From Paenibacillus_E qinlingensis_A (lineage in GTDB: Bacteria; Bacillota; Bacilli; Paenibacillales; NBRC-103111): DNA of 64,000 bases. The translations under genes and the position numbers were made by a program. The stretch spans positions 1,550,001 through 1,614,000 of the forward strand of contig NZ_JAVDSB010000001.1 in the NCBI RefSeq assembly GCF_031455095.1. Direction: 5' to 3'. Shown here in pieces: positions 18,333 through 26,137 of this stretch; position 1 is the first letter of the stretch; every line of letters starts with the position of its first letter. A model generated the notes under the pieces. The model did no database searches, had not been told where the DNA came from, and saw only the letters and a list, made by a program, of their open reading frames with translations.

Positions 18333-18516
18333 AATCAATCAGACGGGTGCGGATAAGTACTTCTTCTTCACCATCGTATCCGATTACGCCTGCTGTCCGA
18401 ACGATCACGTAAGAACAGTTCACTTCTGCCAGAATGCCTTTAACGATATCTCCGTTTGAAAGAACCAGCTCTACATTGTTGTCGATAAACATGCGTAGTT
18501 TCATAACAAATCTCAC
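18316..18516 (-). CDS. Small Lsm-like (DUF2642-type) protein heading the glycan operon
   Basis: About 66 aa. The sequence FIDNNVELVLSNGDIVKGIL followed by AEVNCSYVIVRT looks like the strongly bent beta-sheet of small Lsm/DUF2642-like proteins known from spore coats of bacilli; the assignment is by pattern only. GTG 18516 is chosen because GGAGG (18524-18528) lies 7 nt upstream; ATG 18504 is the alternative. First gene of the glycosyltransferase operon, so it may work with, or localise, the glycan machinery. Confidence 0.65.
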   Translation of the reverse strand: MRFVMKLRMFIDNNVELVLSNGDIVKGILAEVNCSYVIVRTAGVIGYDGEEEVLIRTRLIDYVRVI

Positions 18517-18761
18517 AAAATCTCCTCCAAAACTATTAGAATTTTGCAAACTTTATAGAGTCCACATAAAACATAATATATTCACGAAACTAGCAGGGGG
18601 TAGCGGTAAGTAACTATATCCATATGTGGAGTTTTTATGAAGAAGCATCATGATCTAGGGAGAATGTCATGCAGAAGGGGGAGGGCTACCCAATAAACCT
18701 ACCTTGAAAATATGAGTAGTTCATATTATCATCAAGTTATGTATTAGGGAGGTGGTATACC

Positions 18762-18845
18762 ATGGCAAATCATGTTGCCGGGACTAGCTTAACTCATGCA
18801 AAGCCTACTTATTGGGGCGATTCTTTGCATGGGGGAAACATTTGA
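18762..18845 (+). CDS. Possible 27-aa peptide gene
   Basis: ATG 18762 is preceded by GGGAGGTGG at good spacing and opens a 27-codon frame ending TGA at 18843-18845. The peptide contains HVAGTSLTHAKPTYWGDSLH and ends GGNI; it has no signal or membrane segment. It is the only good start signal in the 420-bp gap between the glycan operon and the FusB-like gene. I do not recognise it. A small spore peptide or a leader peptide are possibilities; it could also be chance. Confidence 0.4.
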   Translation: MANHVAGTSLTHAKPTYWGDSLHGGNI

Positions 18846-18939
18846 GATCATATCGCTCATGTCCAGTGCCTATCGTTTCTAATTAATGGGCTTTGCACCT
18901 TATTTCCATTTCAATTCATAATAAGGGGCTGAGTATGTC

Positions 18940-19593
18940 ATGTACGGACAATTCATTAGAAACCATCAATATAATTTTATTAAGAAAGAAATTAACTATC
19001 TGCAGCGAACGTACCAAACCGTATCCGATCGCAAGGTCATAGAAGCTGTCCGAGATAGCACAGAATTCAAGATTAGTGAGCTTTTTGCGGATTCAGAAAA
19101 CGGGATCCCAAGAGAGCTGTTTCAAAAGATTCTCTCGCTTCAGACGGCAGAGGACTTCGAGCAATTTCTCCTGTTATTGGAGTCATACAGGACTACGTTT
19201 CCGCAAGTTACAGAAAAACAGATCCAAAAGTTATTTCACAAAAATAAAAAACTGCCAATTCCTGATTTGACTATCGATAACAGGTATTTGACCTATCTGG
19301 GATGGACCAGCATTGCAACGGGAAAATTGTTCATGGTGTACCCTTTAGATGGGCAAATCGTCGGGATTGAAGGGAAGATGACCCCTACAAACAAAAAGGG
19401 CTATTGTTTTTTATGCAACAAGCAAGAAGAGATCGCGTTATTTACCGCGGTATCCAAATCGAGGCCGGCACATTCTTCACAGGACTATTACAAAGTGGTT
19501 GGGAATTACTTGTGCATGAATAGTGAGGAATGCAACAAGAACATGACAGATATCACTGCGCTCGAAAGATTCATACAAGAAGTTTTGAGATAA
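18940..19593 (+). CDS. FusB-type elongation factor G-binding protein
   Basis: 217 aa, matching the usual 210-215 aa of the FusB/FusC/FBP family. The N-terminal helical domain (residues 1-115) is followed by a C-terminal treble-clef zinc finger with Cys156-x2-Cys159 (YCFLCNK) and Cys192 and Cys198 (GNYLCMNSEECNK). FusB proteins bind EF-G on the ribosome and promote its release, which can give fusidic acid resistance; chromosomal homologues in bacilli are common and their normal role is unclear. ATG 18940 follows AAGGGGCTGAG. It stands alone with its own terminator. Confidence 0.85.
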   Translation: MYGQFIRNHQYNFIKKEINYLQRTYQTVSDRKVIEAVRDSTEFKISELFADSENGIPRELFQKILSLQTAEDFEQFLLLLESYRTTFPQVTEKQIQKLFHKNKKLPIPDLTIDNRYLTYLGWTSIATGKLFMVYPLDGQIVGIEGKMTPTNKKGYCFLCNKQEEIALFTAVSKSRPAHSSQDYYKVVGNYLCMNSEECNKNMTDITALERFIQEVLR

Positions 19594-19659
19594 CGAAGTG
19601 CGCTGCAGGTCAACGATTACAATTAGCATTAGCAGCGGCCGCTTGAAATGCTACTATAC

Positions 19660-19694
19660 CAACCGGTGTGAACTTAGGTTCAGACCGGTTTTTT
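19660..19694 (+). terminator. Terminator after the EF-G-binding protein gene
   Basis: AACCGGTGTGAAC and GTTCAGACCGGTT pair around TTAG (one mismatch), then a run of T residues. Confidence 0.87.
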
Positions 19695-19722
19695 TGCCTT
19701 AATCAGGGGGCGTGCATTAGTC

Positions 19723-19752
19723 ATGGCTGTACATACATTGGAATACGCTTAG
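19723..19752 (+). other. Nine-codon mini-ORF resembling the start of the next gene
   Basis: ATG 19723 opens MAVHTLEYA and stops at 19750-19752. It is preceded by AATCAGGGGG, and the real small gene at 19786 is preceded by AATCAGGAGG and begins MAVSYMDFT. The similarity of both the leader and the codons suggests a decayed duplicate or a translated leader rather than a functional gene. Confidence 0.35.
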
Positions 19753-19785
19753 TAATGATGATTCTACAATCAGGAGGCTGAGCGG

Positions 19786-19941
19786 ATGGCCGTATCTTAC
19801 ATGGATTTCACTTCACCGAACGTGCAATACTTCTACGATCTGAAGAACAATCGTTGCCCGAAACCACCTCTGGTACAGCAAGACACTTACGAACCGCAAG
19901 TGCAGCAACACCCGTTAGTTTCCTATCCGGTGTACGGGTAG
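19786..19941 (+). CDS. Small Pro/Gln/Tyr-rich protein (51 aa)
   Basis: ATG 19786 has AGGAGG (19772-19777) 8 nt upstream. The product begins MAVSYMDFTSPNVQYFYDLK, has one Cys, and ends in a tail rich in Pro, Gln, Tyr and Val (QQDTYEPQVQQHPLVSYPVY). There is no membrane segment. Composition and size recall small spore or spore-coat proteins, but I do not recognise a family. A short hairpin (19940-19959) follows the stop. Confidence 0.6.
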   Translation: MAVSYMDFTSPNVQYFYDLKNNRCPKPPLVQQDTYEPQVQQHPLVSYPVYG

Positions 19942-20031
19942 AGGAGACAGTCCTCCTCTTATCCTGGGATTGGTAATGGCTACACTAGGTGAGCATAGTC
20001 ATGAGTCATGTGAATTTATGCTTAAAATACA

Positions 20032-20073
20032 GAACAAAAAGAACCGCATGATATCTTCGGTTCTTTTTGTTGT
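20032..20073 (+). terminator. Terminator before the MFS transporter gene
   Basis: AACAAAAAGAACCG and CGGTTCTTTTTGTT pair perfectly around an 11-nt loop and continue into GTTGTT. Confidence 0.8.
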
Positions 20074-20096
20074 TGCTGAGAAATCTATTTATTACC

Positions 20097-20153
20097 TTTC
20101 AAGAACGATCGTTCAAAATAGTTATTGACCGAACGTTCTTGAAATGGTATTGT
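20097..20153 (+). promoter_or_regulatory. Sigma-A promoter overlapped by a double palindromic operator
   Basis: TTGACC (20125-20130) and TATTGT (20148-20153) are separated by 17 bp. TTTCAAGAACG (20097-20107) is repeated as its exact complement CGTTCTTGAAA (20134-20144), and inside lie the palindromes GAACGATCGTTC (20103-20114) and GAACGTTC (20131-20138). One operator covers the spacer between -35 and -10 and the other lies just upstream, a layout typical of TetR-type repression of a drug or metabolite exporter. No regulator gene is adjacent. Confidence 0.72.
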
Positions 20154-20211
20154 TACTTTGAAAAGAAATGAGAGGAAAGAGATATCAAAGTTAAAGATTG
20201 GAGTTAGAGAG

Positions 20212-21480
20212 ATGAAAACTGCAAATACACCTATTTCTAAGCTATATTATGGTTGGATTATTGTACTTATTGTATTTATGACTTTAATTGTGTCTGCGGC
20301 CATCAGTTCCTTCCCCAGCGTTCTCATTCAGTCTCTAGAGCGAGAGTTTGGCTGGCAGCGAGAGGCCATTTCCGGTGTTATCTCAATACGAATCCTGTTA
20401 TATGGCTTAATGGGGCCATTCTCGGCTGCGATGCTGGCCAAGTTCGGTGTTCGCCGTATGATGATTTCAGCGATTATTGTGATGTTGTTTAGTCTGGGGT
20501 TAACCCCATTTATTCATTCTGTGTGGCAGCTTGTGCTGCTCTGGGGAGTGTTAGGCGGACTAAGCACAGGAACGTTGGCGAATGTACTAGGGGTGACGGT
20601 CGCCAATCGCTGGTTCGTGAAGCATAAAGGCTTGGTTATTGGCTTATTGACAGCGAGCGCGGCAACTGGGCAATTACTCTTTTTGCCATTGCTAGCCAAA
20701 ATAACAGAAGAACAAGGCTGGCGTAATGCCGTTTACGTTATCATGGGGGCACTTATCCTGATTCTACCGATTATCGCTATCTGGATGCGAAATCATCCAT
20801 CGGATGTCGGCTCGCCTGCGCTTGGTGCACAAGAGATCGTGAAGCCTGCACCGTTCCAAGGCAATATTTTCTTAATGCCATTAAATACTTTGAAGCAGGT
20901 GTCCCGAAGTGGAACGTTTTGGTTGCTCGCAGGCACATTTTTCTTCTGTGGATTTTCCACCAACGGGCTCATCGGTACGCATCTCATCCCAGCATGTGGT
21001 GATTACAGTATTCCCGTCGTCACTGCAGCGAGCCTGCTAGCCCTTATGGGAATGTTCGATCTCGTCGGTACAACATTGTCAGGCTGGTTGTCAGACCGCT
21101 TTGACAGTCGAAAGTTGCTTTTTTGGTATTATGGCTTACGCGGACTATCTTTACTCTTTTTGCCTTATGCACTTGGAGGCGGCTATACGCAATTGACAGT
21201 TTTCGCCGTATTCTACGGGTTGGATTGGATCGCAACGGTGCCGCCTACGGCAAAATTAACGTCTTCAACGTTTGGTGCTGAGAAAGCCGGTATGGTGTTC
21301 GGTTGGATCCTCGTTGCACACCAACTAGGTGCATCCATTGCCGCTTATGGGGCAGGTTACCTGCGAGATGTACTCGGCAGTTATACGGTGCCTTTTGTGG
21401 CTGCAGGATTCGTCTGCTTGCTAGCAGCAGTGTTCGCATTGCGTATTCGTAAAAACAGACAACACGCGTTGGCTGCATGA
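20212..21480 (+). CDS. MFS transporter, OFA/monocarboxylate-like
   Basis: 422 aa with 12 predicted membrane segments and the YYGWIIVLIVFM start, FGVRRMMISA loop and NRWFVKHKGLVIGL segment typical of the oxalate/formate antiporter-monocarboxylate branch of the major facilitator superfamily. ATG 20212 (TTGGAG upstream) is used; an in-frame codon at 20158 lies almost at the predicted transcription start. The substrate is unknown; the gene is tightly controlled by the palindromic promoter described at 20097-20153. It is monocistronic, followed by an inverted repeat. Confidence 0.85.
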   Translation: MKTANTPISKLYYGWIIVLIVFMTLIVSAAISSFPSVLIQSLEREFGWQREAISGVISIRILLYGLMGPFSAAMLAKFGVRRMMISAIIVMLFSLGLTPFIHSVWQLVLLWGVLGGLSTGTLANVLGVTVANRWFVKHKGLVIGLLTASAATGQLLFLPLLAKITEEQGWRNAVYVIMGALILILPIIAIWMRNHPSDVGSPALGAQEIVKPAPFQGNIFLMPLNTLKQVSRSGTFWLLAGTFFFCGFSTNGLIGTHLIPACGDYSIPVVTAASLLALMGMFDLVGTTLSGWLSDRFDSRKLLFWYYGLRGLSLLFLPYALGGGYTQLTVFAVFYGLDWIATVPPTAKLTSSTFGAEKAGMVFGWILVAHQLGASIAAYGAGYLRDVLGSYTVPFVAAGFVCLLAAVFALRIRKNRQHALAA

Positions 21481-21485
21481 TACTA

Positions 21486-21527
21486 AATAGACTTCAGCCG
21501 AGCGGCAGCGAGGTTGAAAGTCTATTC
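21486..21527 (+). terminator. Inverted repeat after the MFS gene
   Basis: AATAGACTT and AAGTCTATT form a 9-bp perfect stem with inner pairing of CAGCC and GGTTG; there is no good T-tract, so termination is uncertain. Confidence 0.45.
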
Positions 21528-21585
21528 ACTAATCTTATTACTCTTAATTGTCCACTAAAGAAATGTAGATTGGAGAGAACTTACT

Positions 21586-22272
21586 ATGAATAATAGAAAA
21601 AAAGCAATTGTCATTTCCATGTTATTTGCAAATATGCTTGTGTTTACAGCATGTGCATCCACTGAAAAACCAACAGCGAACTCAGCTGCTCCTATAATTA
21701 GCACCGCGCCTAGTACCGTAAATGAACTCACACCAACAGTTACACCAACTGAAACGCCAGAAGCTTCATCTGCACCACTTTCAACTCCAAATGGCAGCAT
21801 CACTGTAAAACCAGTATCCGTGCCGTCTGAAACAACGACGGTTACTAAACAAATTAAAGAGATGTTTGAATTAGCGAAAGTGGGTAAAGTGGCTGGTATT
21901 ACGTTTGCAGGAGAAACAGGATTCTTCGAAGATGTGGAGAAAGCGTGGGGAAGTGCCGATCACAAGGATGTGGTAGGTAGTTTCATATATGCGACCTATG
22001 GCAAGAAAAATGCCGTCATTGGCTTTAATAAGGGCGATCAAATCATTGATATTCGTTCCAACGATCCAAAGCTGCAAACTATAACATTAAACCAAATTCT
22101 ACAAGCGCTAGGAAAACCAGTAGATACCAAGGTGAACGGCGATGATACGATTTATATTTATAAAGCATCCGACATGTTCCAACTTAAATTTATTATTCCC
22201 AAATCAAGCGGAAAAGTAGATCACATTTCTGTTTTTGATACCAAGCATTCGGTTAATAATATGGCTCGCTAA
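21586..22272 (+). CDS. DUF4309-domain (YjgB-like) lipoprotein
   Basis: 228 aa with a lipoprotein signal peptide and lipobox (VFTAC, Cys at about residue 23), then a long Thr/Pro/Ser linker, then a DUF4309 domain (residues about 88-220: IKEMFELAKVGKVAGITF, then WGSADHKDVVGSFIYATYGK). The domain is found in surface proteins of bacilli, function unknown. ATG 21586 follows GGAGAG. The gene is monocistronic with a strong terminator. Confidence 0.87.
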   Translation: MNNRKKAIVISMLFANMLVFTACASTEKPTANSAAPIISTAPSTVNELTPTVTPTETPEASSAPLSTPNGSITVKPVSVPSETTTVTKQIKEMFELAKVGKVAGITFAGETGFFEDVEKAWGSADHKDVVGSFIYATYGKKNAVIGFNKGDQIIDIRSNDPKLQTITLNQILQALGKPVDTKVNGDDTIYIYKASDMFQLKFIIPKSSGKVDHISVFDTKHSVNNMAR

Positions 22273-22284
22273 ATAAGAAGAGTA

Positions 22285-22325
22285 GGGATCGTATGGCTGT
22301 TATCAGTCCGACGATCCCTTTTTTG
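22285..22325 (+). terminator. Terminator after the DUF4309 lipoprotein
   Basis: GGGATCGT / ACGATCCC stem followed by TTTTTT; it also lies at the end of the convergent minus-strand gene. Confidence 0.83.
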
Positions 22326-22332
22326 TATGATG

Positions 22333-22944
22333 TTATTGAACTGGGTTCTTACGACTTTTCACATATCTGAATGTCCATAACACGCCTATCCCAATGATGA
22401 TGATGGAAGCGATAGGAGCGATTACTAACATGCGATCTGTCGTGAGAAGGAAGACTAGGCAAATTTTTACGCTGACTTCGAACAGCAGCACCACAGCCCA
22501 GACGAGTGTTAATTTACGAAAGGTAGCCCGAACGGCGGGGTTGGTTTCATATTTATACGTCATCTGCGGATCGTTTAACGTTCGTTTGGCGAAAACATAC
22601 AGGAGCGGTTTTGGAAACAGCAGCGAAACCAATAGCGCCAGACCCATAATACCAATGGCGTAAGATTCTTTTAATAATATGAACCTTTCGTCACCTGTCA
22701 TGAGTGTGGCCAGCACACCCAGAATCAATGATGAAAAAATAAACAGAGAAAAAGCATCAAGTTTACGAGTTTTGATAAAACCGTAGATCGTTTCTAACAA
22801 GGGAACAGCAGCAGCAATAGATAGCGCGGCAACACTGCTCACATGAGACTCCAATAATCGATAGATAAGATAAGGAATAACGACATTGACGATTAACATT
22901 CGTTTAATAGCGATTTTTGGGGAAGATCCTTGCGATATTTGCAT
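22333..22944 (-). CDS. VC0807-family integral membrane protein
   Basis: 203 aa with about six membrane helices and the pattern of the VC0807 / septation-protein-A-like family (VVIPYLIYRLLESH near the N-terminus, AAAVPLLETIYGFIKTRKLD, LLVSLLFPKPLLYVFAKR). The biochemical role of the family is unknown. It is 40 nt downstream of the broken DHA2 efflux gene on the same strand, so the two may be co-transcribed and both controlled by the neighbouring TetR protein. Confidence 0.78.
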   Translation of the reverse strand: MQISQGSSPKIAIKRMLIVNVVIPYLIYRLLESHVSSVAALSIAAAVPLLETIYGFIKTRKLDAFSLFIFSSLILGVLATLMTGDERFILLKESYAIGIMGLALLVSLLFPKPLLYVFAKRTLNDPQMTYKYETNPAVRATFRKLTLVWAVVLLFEVSVKICLVFLLTTDRMLVIAPIASIIIIGIGVLWTFRYVKSRKNPVQ

Positions 22945-22983
22945 ATCAATTTCTCACACTCTCTCAGATAAATTTTAAGTTTA

Positions 22984-24367
22984 TTACTTCTTTTTTACTT
23001 TTGGCAACAAAGCGGAAGGGATAAGAGCCAGGGCAGTAAAGATAATCGACCAGCTAAATGTGTGATCAAATGCGATAGCTACAGCTGCTGGATCGTGAGA
23101 TGTCAAAGTGTTGAATTGGTGTTGCAAAATGATGGCGATGATCGAAGCACCAAAGGCTCCACCGATTTGCTGCATGATACGTGTAGTGATACTCGCATGT
23201 GGAATGTCTTTAGGTGATAAGCCGACATAGGCCGTAGCCATTACAGGCATGAAAACAGCGCCCAACCCCGCCCCTCTTAACAATAAGGCAAGGACGATAT
23301 ACATATAGCTTGTTTCTGAACCTACCTGGGTAAAAGGAATCGTTCCGAGAATGGTTATGAGGGTACCCATCAAAACGACTGGTCTTGACCCAATCCGATC
23401 TGTCCATTTACCTGCAAGCGATCTGGTTAATAGCATCCCAATTCCTTGCGGTACGAGAAGAAGGCCAGACATTAACACGGATTCGCCGCGGACTTGCAGG
23501 AAATAGAGTGGTAGTAACAACATGGCACCAAAGGTGGTCAGACCAGATAAAAAGAGGAGGATACTGGTTACGGTAAAAGAACCTGTTCGAAACAATTTCA
23601 CATCGAGGAGCGTTTCGCTTCCCTTTTTTGACGCGTACATGACGAAAGTCACTAATGCTGCTAGACCAGCAATAACAGGACCAAGCACATGAATATTCCC
23701 GAAATCCCTATGTGTACTCACTTCGCCAAATCCATAAATAATAAGTACGATGGAAGGGGATAGCAGCAGGAAACCAATCCAATCTAATCGGAACGATCGA
23801 TTTCCTTGTTCTTCGCCAGGGAGTCCTTTCCACGCCAACACAATAGCAAGCAGACAGATGGGGATATTAACAAGAAAGATCCATCTCCAATCCAAATGAT
23901 TGATAATAAGGCCACCTAAAACAGGTCCTAAGATCGGGCCGAGTAGTGCCGGCAAGGACGCCGCGGCCATAGCTTTGCCTGTCCCTTGCCCAGCAGAAGC
24001 GCGAGCTCCCATAGTCTGCATGACCGGCATTAGTAATCCACCCTACGTTCCAAGCCAAGCTGCATAGAACGGATCCAACGAGAAACACGATAAGGGAAAA
24101 TATCCACGTCGCCTTGCCGCCAAATCGCTCCACTGCCCACCCCGTGATCGGAATAACCATTCCCAAGGCAAGCAAGTAACTGGTCATAACCCATTGAATG
24201 GTTGACACTGTTGATTGAAATTCACGGACAAGCGTTTCGATGGCTACATTCGTAATCGTCGTGTCGAATAATGGGGCCAAGATGCCAATCATGAGAATGA
24301 GCATCATTTTTTTAGTGGCTTTTTGCTGTTCCAGAGTTGGCATCGGCGCTGTTTCTACTTGTTGCAA
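22984..24367 (-). pseudogene. DHA2-family (EmrB/QacA-type) MFS efflux gene with a frameshift
   Basis: The frame from TTG 24367 encodes a normal DHA2 N-terminus (LFDTTITNVAIETLVREF to VFLVGSVLCSLAWNVG) and then becomes nonsense; a second frame resumes exactly with GLLMPVMQTMG and runs through the remaining helices to 22984. Removing the single extra base at about 24040 (plus-strand A in ATCCACCCTAC) restores NVGGLLMPVM. Either the gene is inactive, or this is a sequencing error. The intact protein would have about 460 aa and 14 helices and export drugs or toxic metabolites by proton antiport. It is divergent from a TetR gene. Confidence 0.85.
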
Positions 24368-24393
24368 TAGGATCACTCTCCTTTTCGATAAAA

Positions 24394-24414
24394 TAAGAAA
24401 CGCATCGTTTCTTA
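24394..24414. promoter_or_regulatory. Operator palindrome between DHA2 efflux gene and tetR
   Basis: TAAGAAACG-N3-CGTTTCTTA, a perfect 9-bp-arm inverted repeat in the divergent intergenic region. TATACT (24428-24433) downstream could be the -10 box of the tetR promoter. Most likely bound by the TetR protein encoded at 24483. Confidence 0.7.
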
Positions 24415-24482
24415 ACGGTTTTTATGATATACTATCAACAGATAAAACTCAACATGTTTTTATTAGGAGGTTGTCCCAGGCC

Positions 24483-25088
24483 ATGGACGCTATTCAAGAT
24501 AAAAATAAAAATAAAGATCCGATAAAATCAAGACGAAGAGGCAAGGAGTTGGAAGCCGCGATCATGCAGGCGGTTCGTGAAGAGCTGAATGAACGGGGTT
24601 ATTTTCAGTTTACAATGGAGGGTGTAGCAGAACGTTCGGGTACAAGTAAAGCCGTCTTATATCGGCGATGGACCAACCGAGCGGAGATCGTGTTAGCAGC
24701 TGTTCGTGAGCGCATACCCTTACCTCTTGATGAAATACCTAATCATGGTAATTTGCGGGACGACGTTTGCGACGCTTTGCGATCGATGAATCGGAACGCC
24801 TCGGAGCTGCTTTCGAAAGCTTTATTCGGGCTCGTCATGGAACTAGGGACGACAACGATCGCTGAAGTCATGTTTCCTCAAGGCAGACAAAGTAGGTCAA
24901 TGTCCGTTATCCTACAGCGCGCAATTGAAAGGGGAGAACTGCCAGCGCGTCTTTTAACCGAACGCGAGATGAATGTGCCGATTGATCTGGCTCGCCATGA
25001 ATTAATGCTTTATAACAGACCGATGTCCGAGGAGACGATCGCGCAAATCGTGGATGAGGTGTTTTTACCATTAGTGACGAGGAGATAA
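24483..25088 (+). CDS. TetR/AcrR-family regulator of the efflux gene
   Basis: 201 aa. The N-terminal domain has AAIMQAVREELNERGYFQFT and MEGVAERSGTSKAVLYRRWT, a typical TetR helix-turn-helix; the C-terminal half is of the TetR_C_16/ PF16859-like type found beside drug exporters. ATG 24483 has AGGAGG 12 nt upstream; the open frame extends to 24240 but runs into the divergent gene. It probably represses the divergent DHA2 gene and itself through the palindrome at 24394-24414. Confidence 0.9.
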   Translation: MDAIQDKNKNKDPIKSRRRGKELEAAIMQAVREELNERGYFQFTMEGVAERSGTSKAVLYRRWTNRAEIVLAAVRERIPLPLDEIPNHGNLRDDVCDALRSMNRNASELLSKALFGLVMELGTTTIAEVMFPQGRQSRSMSVILQRAIERGELPARLLTEREMNVPIDLARHELMLYNRPMSEETIAQIVDEVFLPLVTRR

Positions 25089-25189
25089 CACTGGCTGCCG
25101 CGGTGGAGAAGGTCATCCTGTGGTACCCCCTTAAATCGACAAAAACAGACGAATCGTTTGAGAGGCTACGCTATAAGGAGTGACTCACA

Positions 25190-25492
25190 TTGGCGAATAA
25201 TTACAAACGATTCATTCAGAATCAATACGAAAAAGCGATGTCCACTGCTTCTGAACTCATTTCTCCACGAAATGAAAAACAAGAAGAAGGCATGATAGAA
25301 CTCAATCCGCAATATTATGACGAACTGCAAGCCATCGCTGATATGCGGCATACGACGGTACAAGCGGTCGTCAATGGGATCATTGTTCAGTACCTGACAG
25401 ATGCTACATACGGATCAACCCCCATCTCAGTGAATCAAAAGGAAGATAACCCACTTCTGTATTTGGATGGTCTTTGCAAACTAGAGGTTTAA
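25190..25492 (+). CDS. Possible RHH-type antitoxin-like protein
   Basis: 100 aa from TTG 25190 (AAGGAG 9 nt upstream). Residues about 35-72 (MIELNPQYYDELQAIADMRH, then TTVQAVVNGIIVQYL) have the strand-helix-helix pattern of ribbon-helix-helix DNA-binding proteins. The gene is 13 nt upstream of a PIN-like gene, the classic order antitoxin then toxin. The N-terminal 34 residues are charged and probably disordered. Family membership is inferred from pattern and context only. Confidence 0.6.
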   Translation: MANNYKRFIQNQYEKAMSTASELISPRNEKQEEGMIELNPQYYDELQAIADMRHTTVQAVVNGIIVQYLTDATYGSTPISVNQKEDNPLLYLDGLCKLEV

Positions 25493-25505
25493 GGAGTGCT
25501 GCTAT

Positions 25506-25964
25506 ATGGATAACCACTTGAACATTCAGGATGCCATCTTTCTGGATGAAACTGCTTTAGCCGCTTTAATGAATCCTGAAGATCCACACTATGCAAAAGC
25601 TCGTTCCCTTTTTTTAGATTTACATGATCTTGAACGCAATTACACGACGACGAATTCCATTATATTTAATCTTCATGAATGGCTTCGCAATGAATATGGC
25701 TACGAGCAGGCAGAATACTTTCTGAGTGCGATTGATAAATCAGTAAGTAAAGGCAAGCTCGTCGTGATTTCCAGCGGCCAAGAGTTCGAAGGTGAATCAC
25801 GCAGACTGCTGATCGACAGGCCAGAACTCCGTTTCTCACTCAGCGAAGCATTCACTGCAGTGACCATGTCCTATTACCAGGTAAAACGTATATTTACATT
25901 CAATCCAAATTTCATCATGCTTGTTAATTTGGATAAAGAATTTCGAGTCATTCCTTCCAATTAA
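25506..25964 (+). CDS. PIN-domain-like protein, degenerate active site
   Basis: 152 aa from ATG 25506 (AAGGAG upstream). It follows the PIN nuclease layout: FLDETAL (Asp14), LHEW (Glu58), then FSLSEAFTAVTM and IFTFNPNF. In active VapC-type PIN RNases the last two sites normally read DA and TFD; here they are Glu114 and Asn133, so metal binding and RNase activity may be reduced or lost. It is probably co-transcribed with the RHH-like gene, together resembling a VapBC toxin-antitoxin pair. A strong terminator follows. Confidence 0.68.
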   Translation: MDNHLNIQDAIFLDETALAALMNPEDPHYAKARSLFLDLHDLERNYTTTNSIIFNLHEWLRNEYGYEQAEYFLSAIDKSVSKGKLVVISSGQEFEGESRRLLIDRPELRFSLSEAFTAVTMSYYQVKRIFTFNPNFIMLVNLDKEFRVIPSN

Positions 25965-25988
25965 TCGAACAAAAGTATTGTAAAGGCA

Positions 25989-26036
25989 AGAGGCTGTCAT
26001 ATGTAGAGAAATCTACCTCTGACAGCCTCTTTTTTA
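25989..26036 (+). terminator. Terminator of the RHH/PIN pair
   Basis: AAGAGGCTGTCA and TGACAGCCTCTT form a perfect 12-bp stem; an inner TAGA/TCTA pair extends it; six T residues follow. Confidence 0.9.
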
Positions 26037-26073
26037 TGGCTCAAAAACTTTCAATCACACTCATTTAGGGGAA

Positions 26074-26107
26074 TGTCACACATTGAAGCTGCCAATTGTC
26101 TTAGTAG
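26074..26107 (+). promoter_or_regulatory. ECF41-like promoter, copy A
   Basis: TGTCACA (26074-26080), 16-nt spacer, TGTC (26097-26100), with CCAATTGTCTTA across the -10 region. The same architecture occurs at 26814 and 31534. ECF41-group sigma factors are known to use TGTCACA at -35 and CGTC at -10. The predicted start of transcription is about 30 nt before ATG 26138. Confidence 0.65.
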
Positions 26108-26137
26108 TGTGAACAAGTCAACTTAGAGAGGTGGATA

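Noticed and set aside
20158..20211. Upstream start of the MFS gene
   Set aside because: It lies almost at the predicted transcription start and adds a charged stretch absent from the family.
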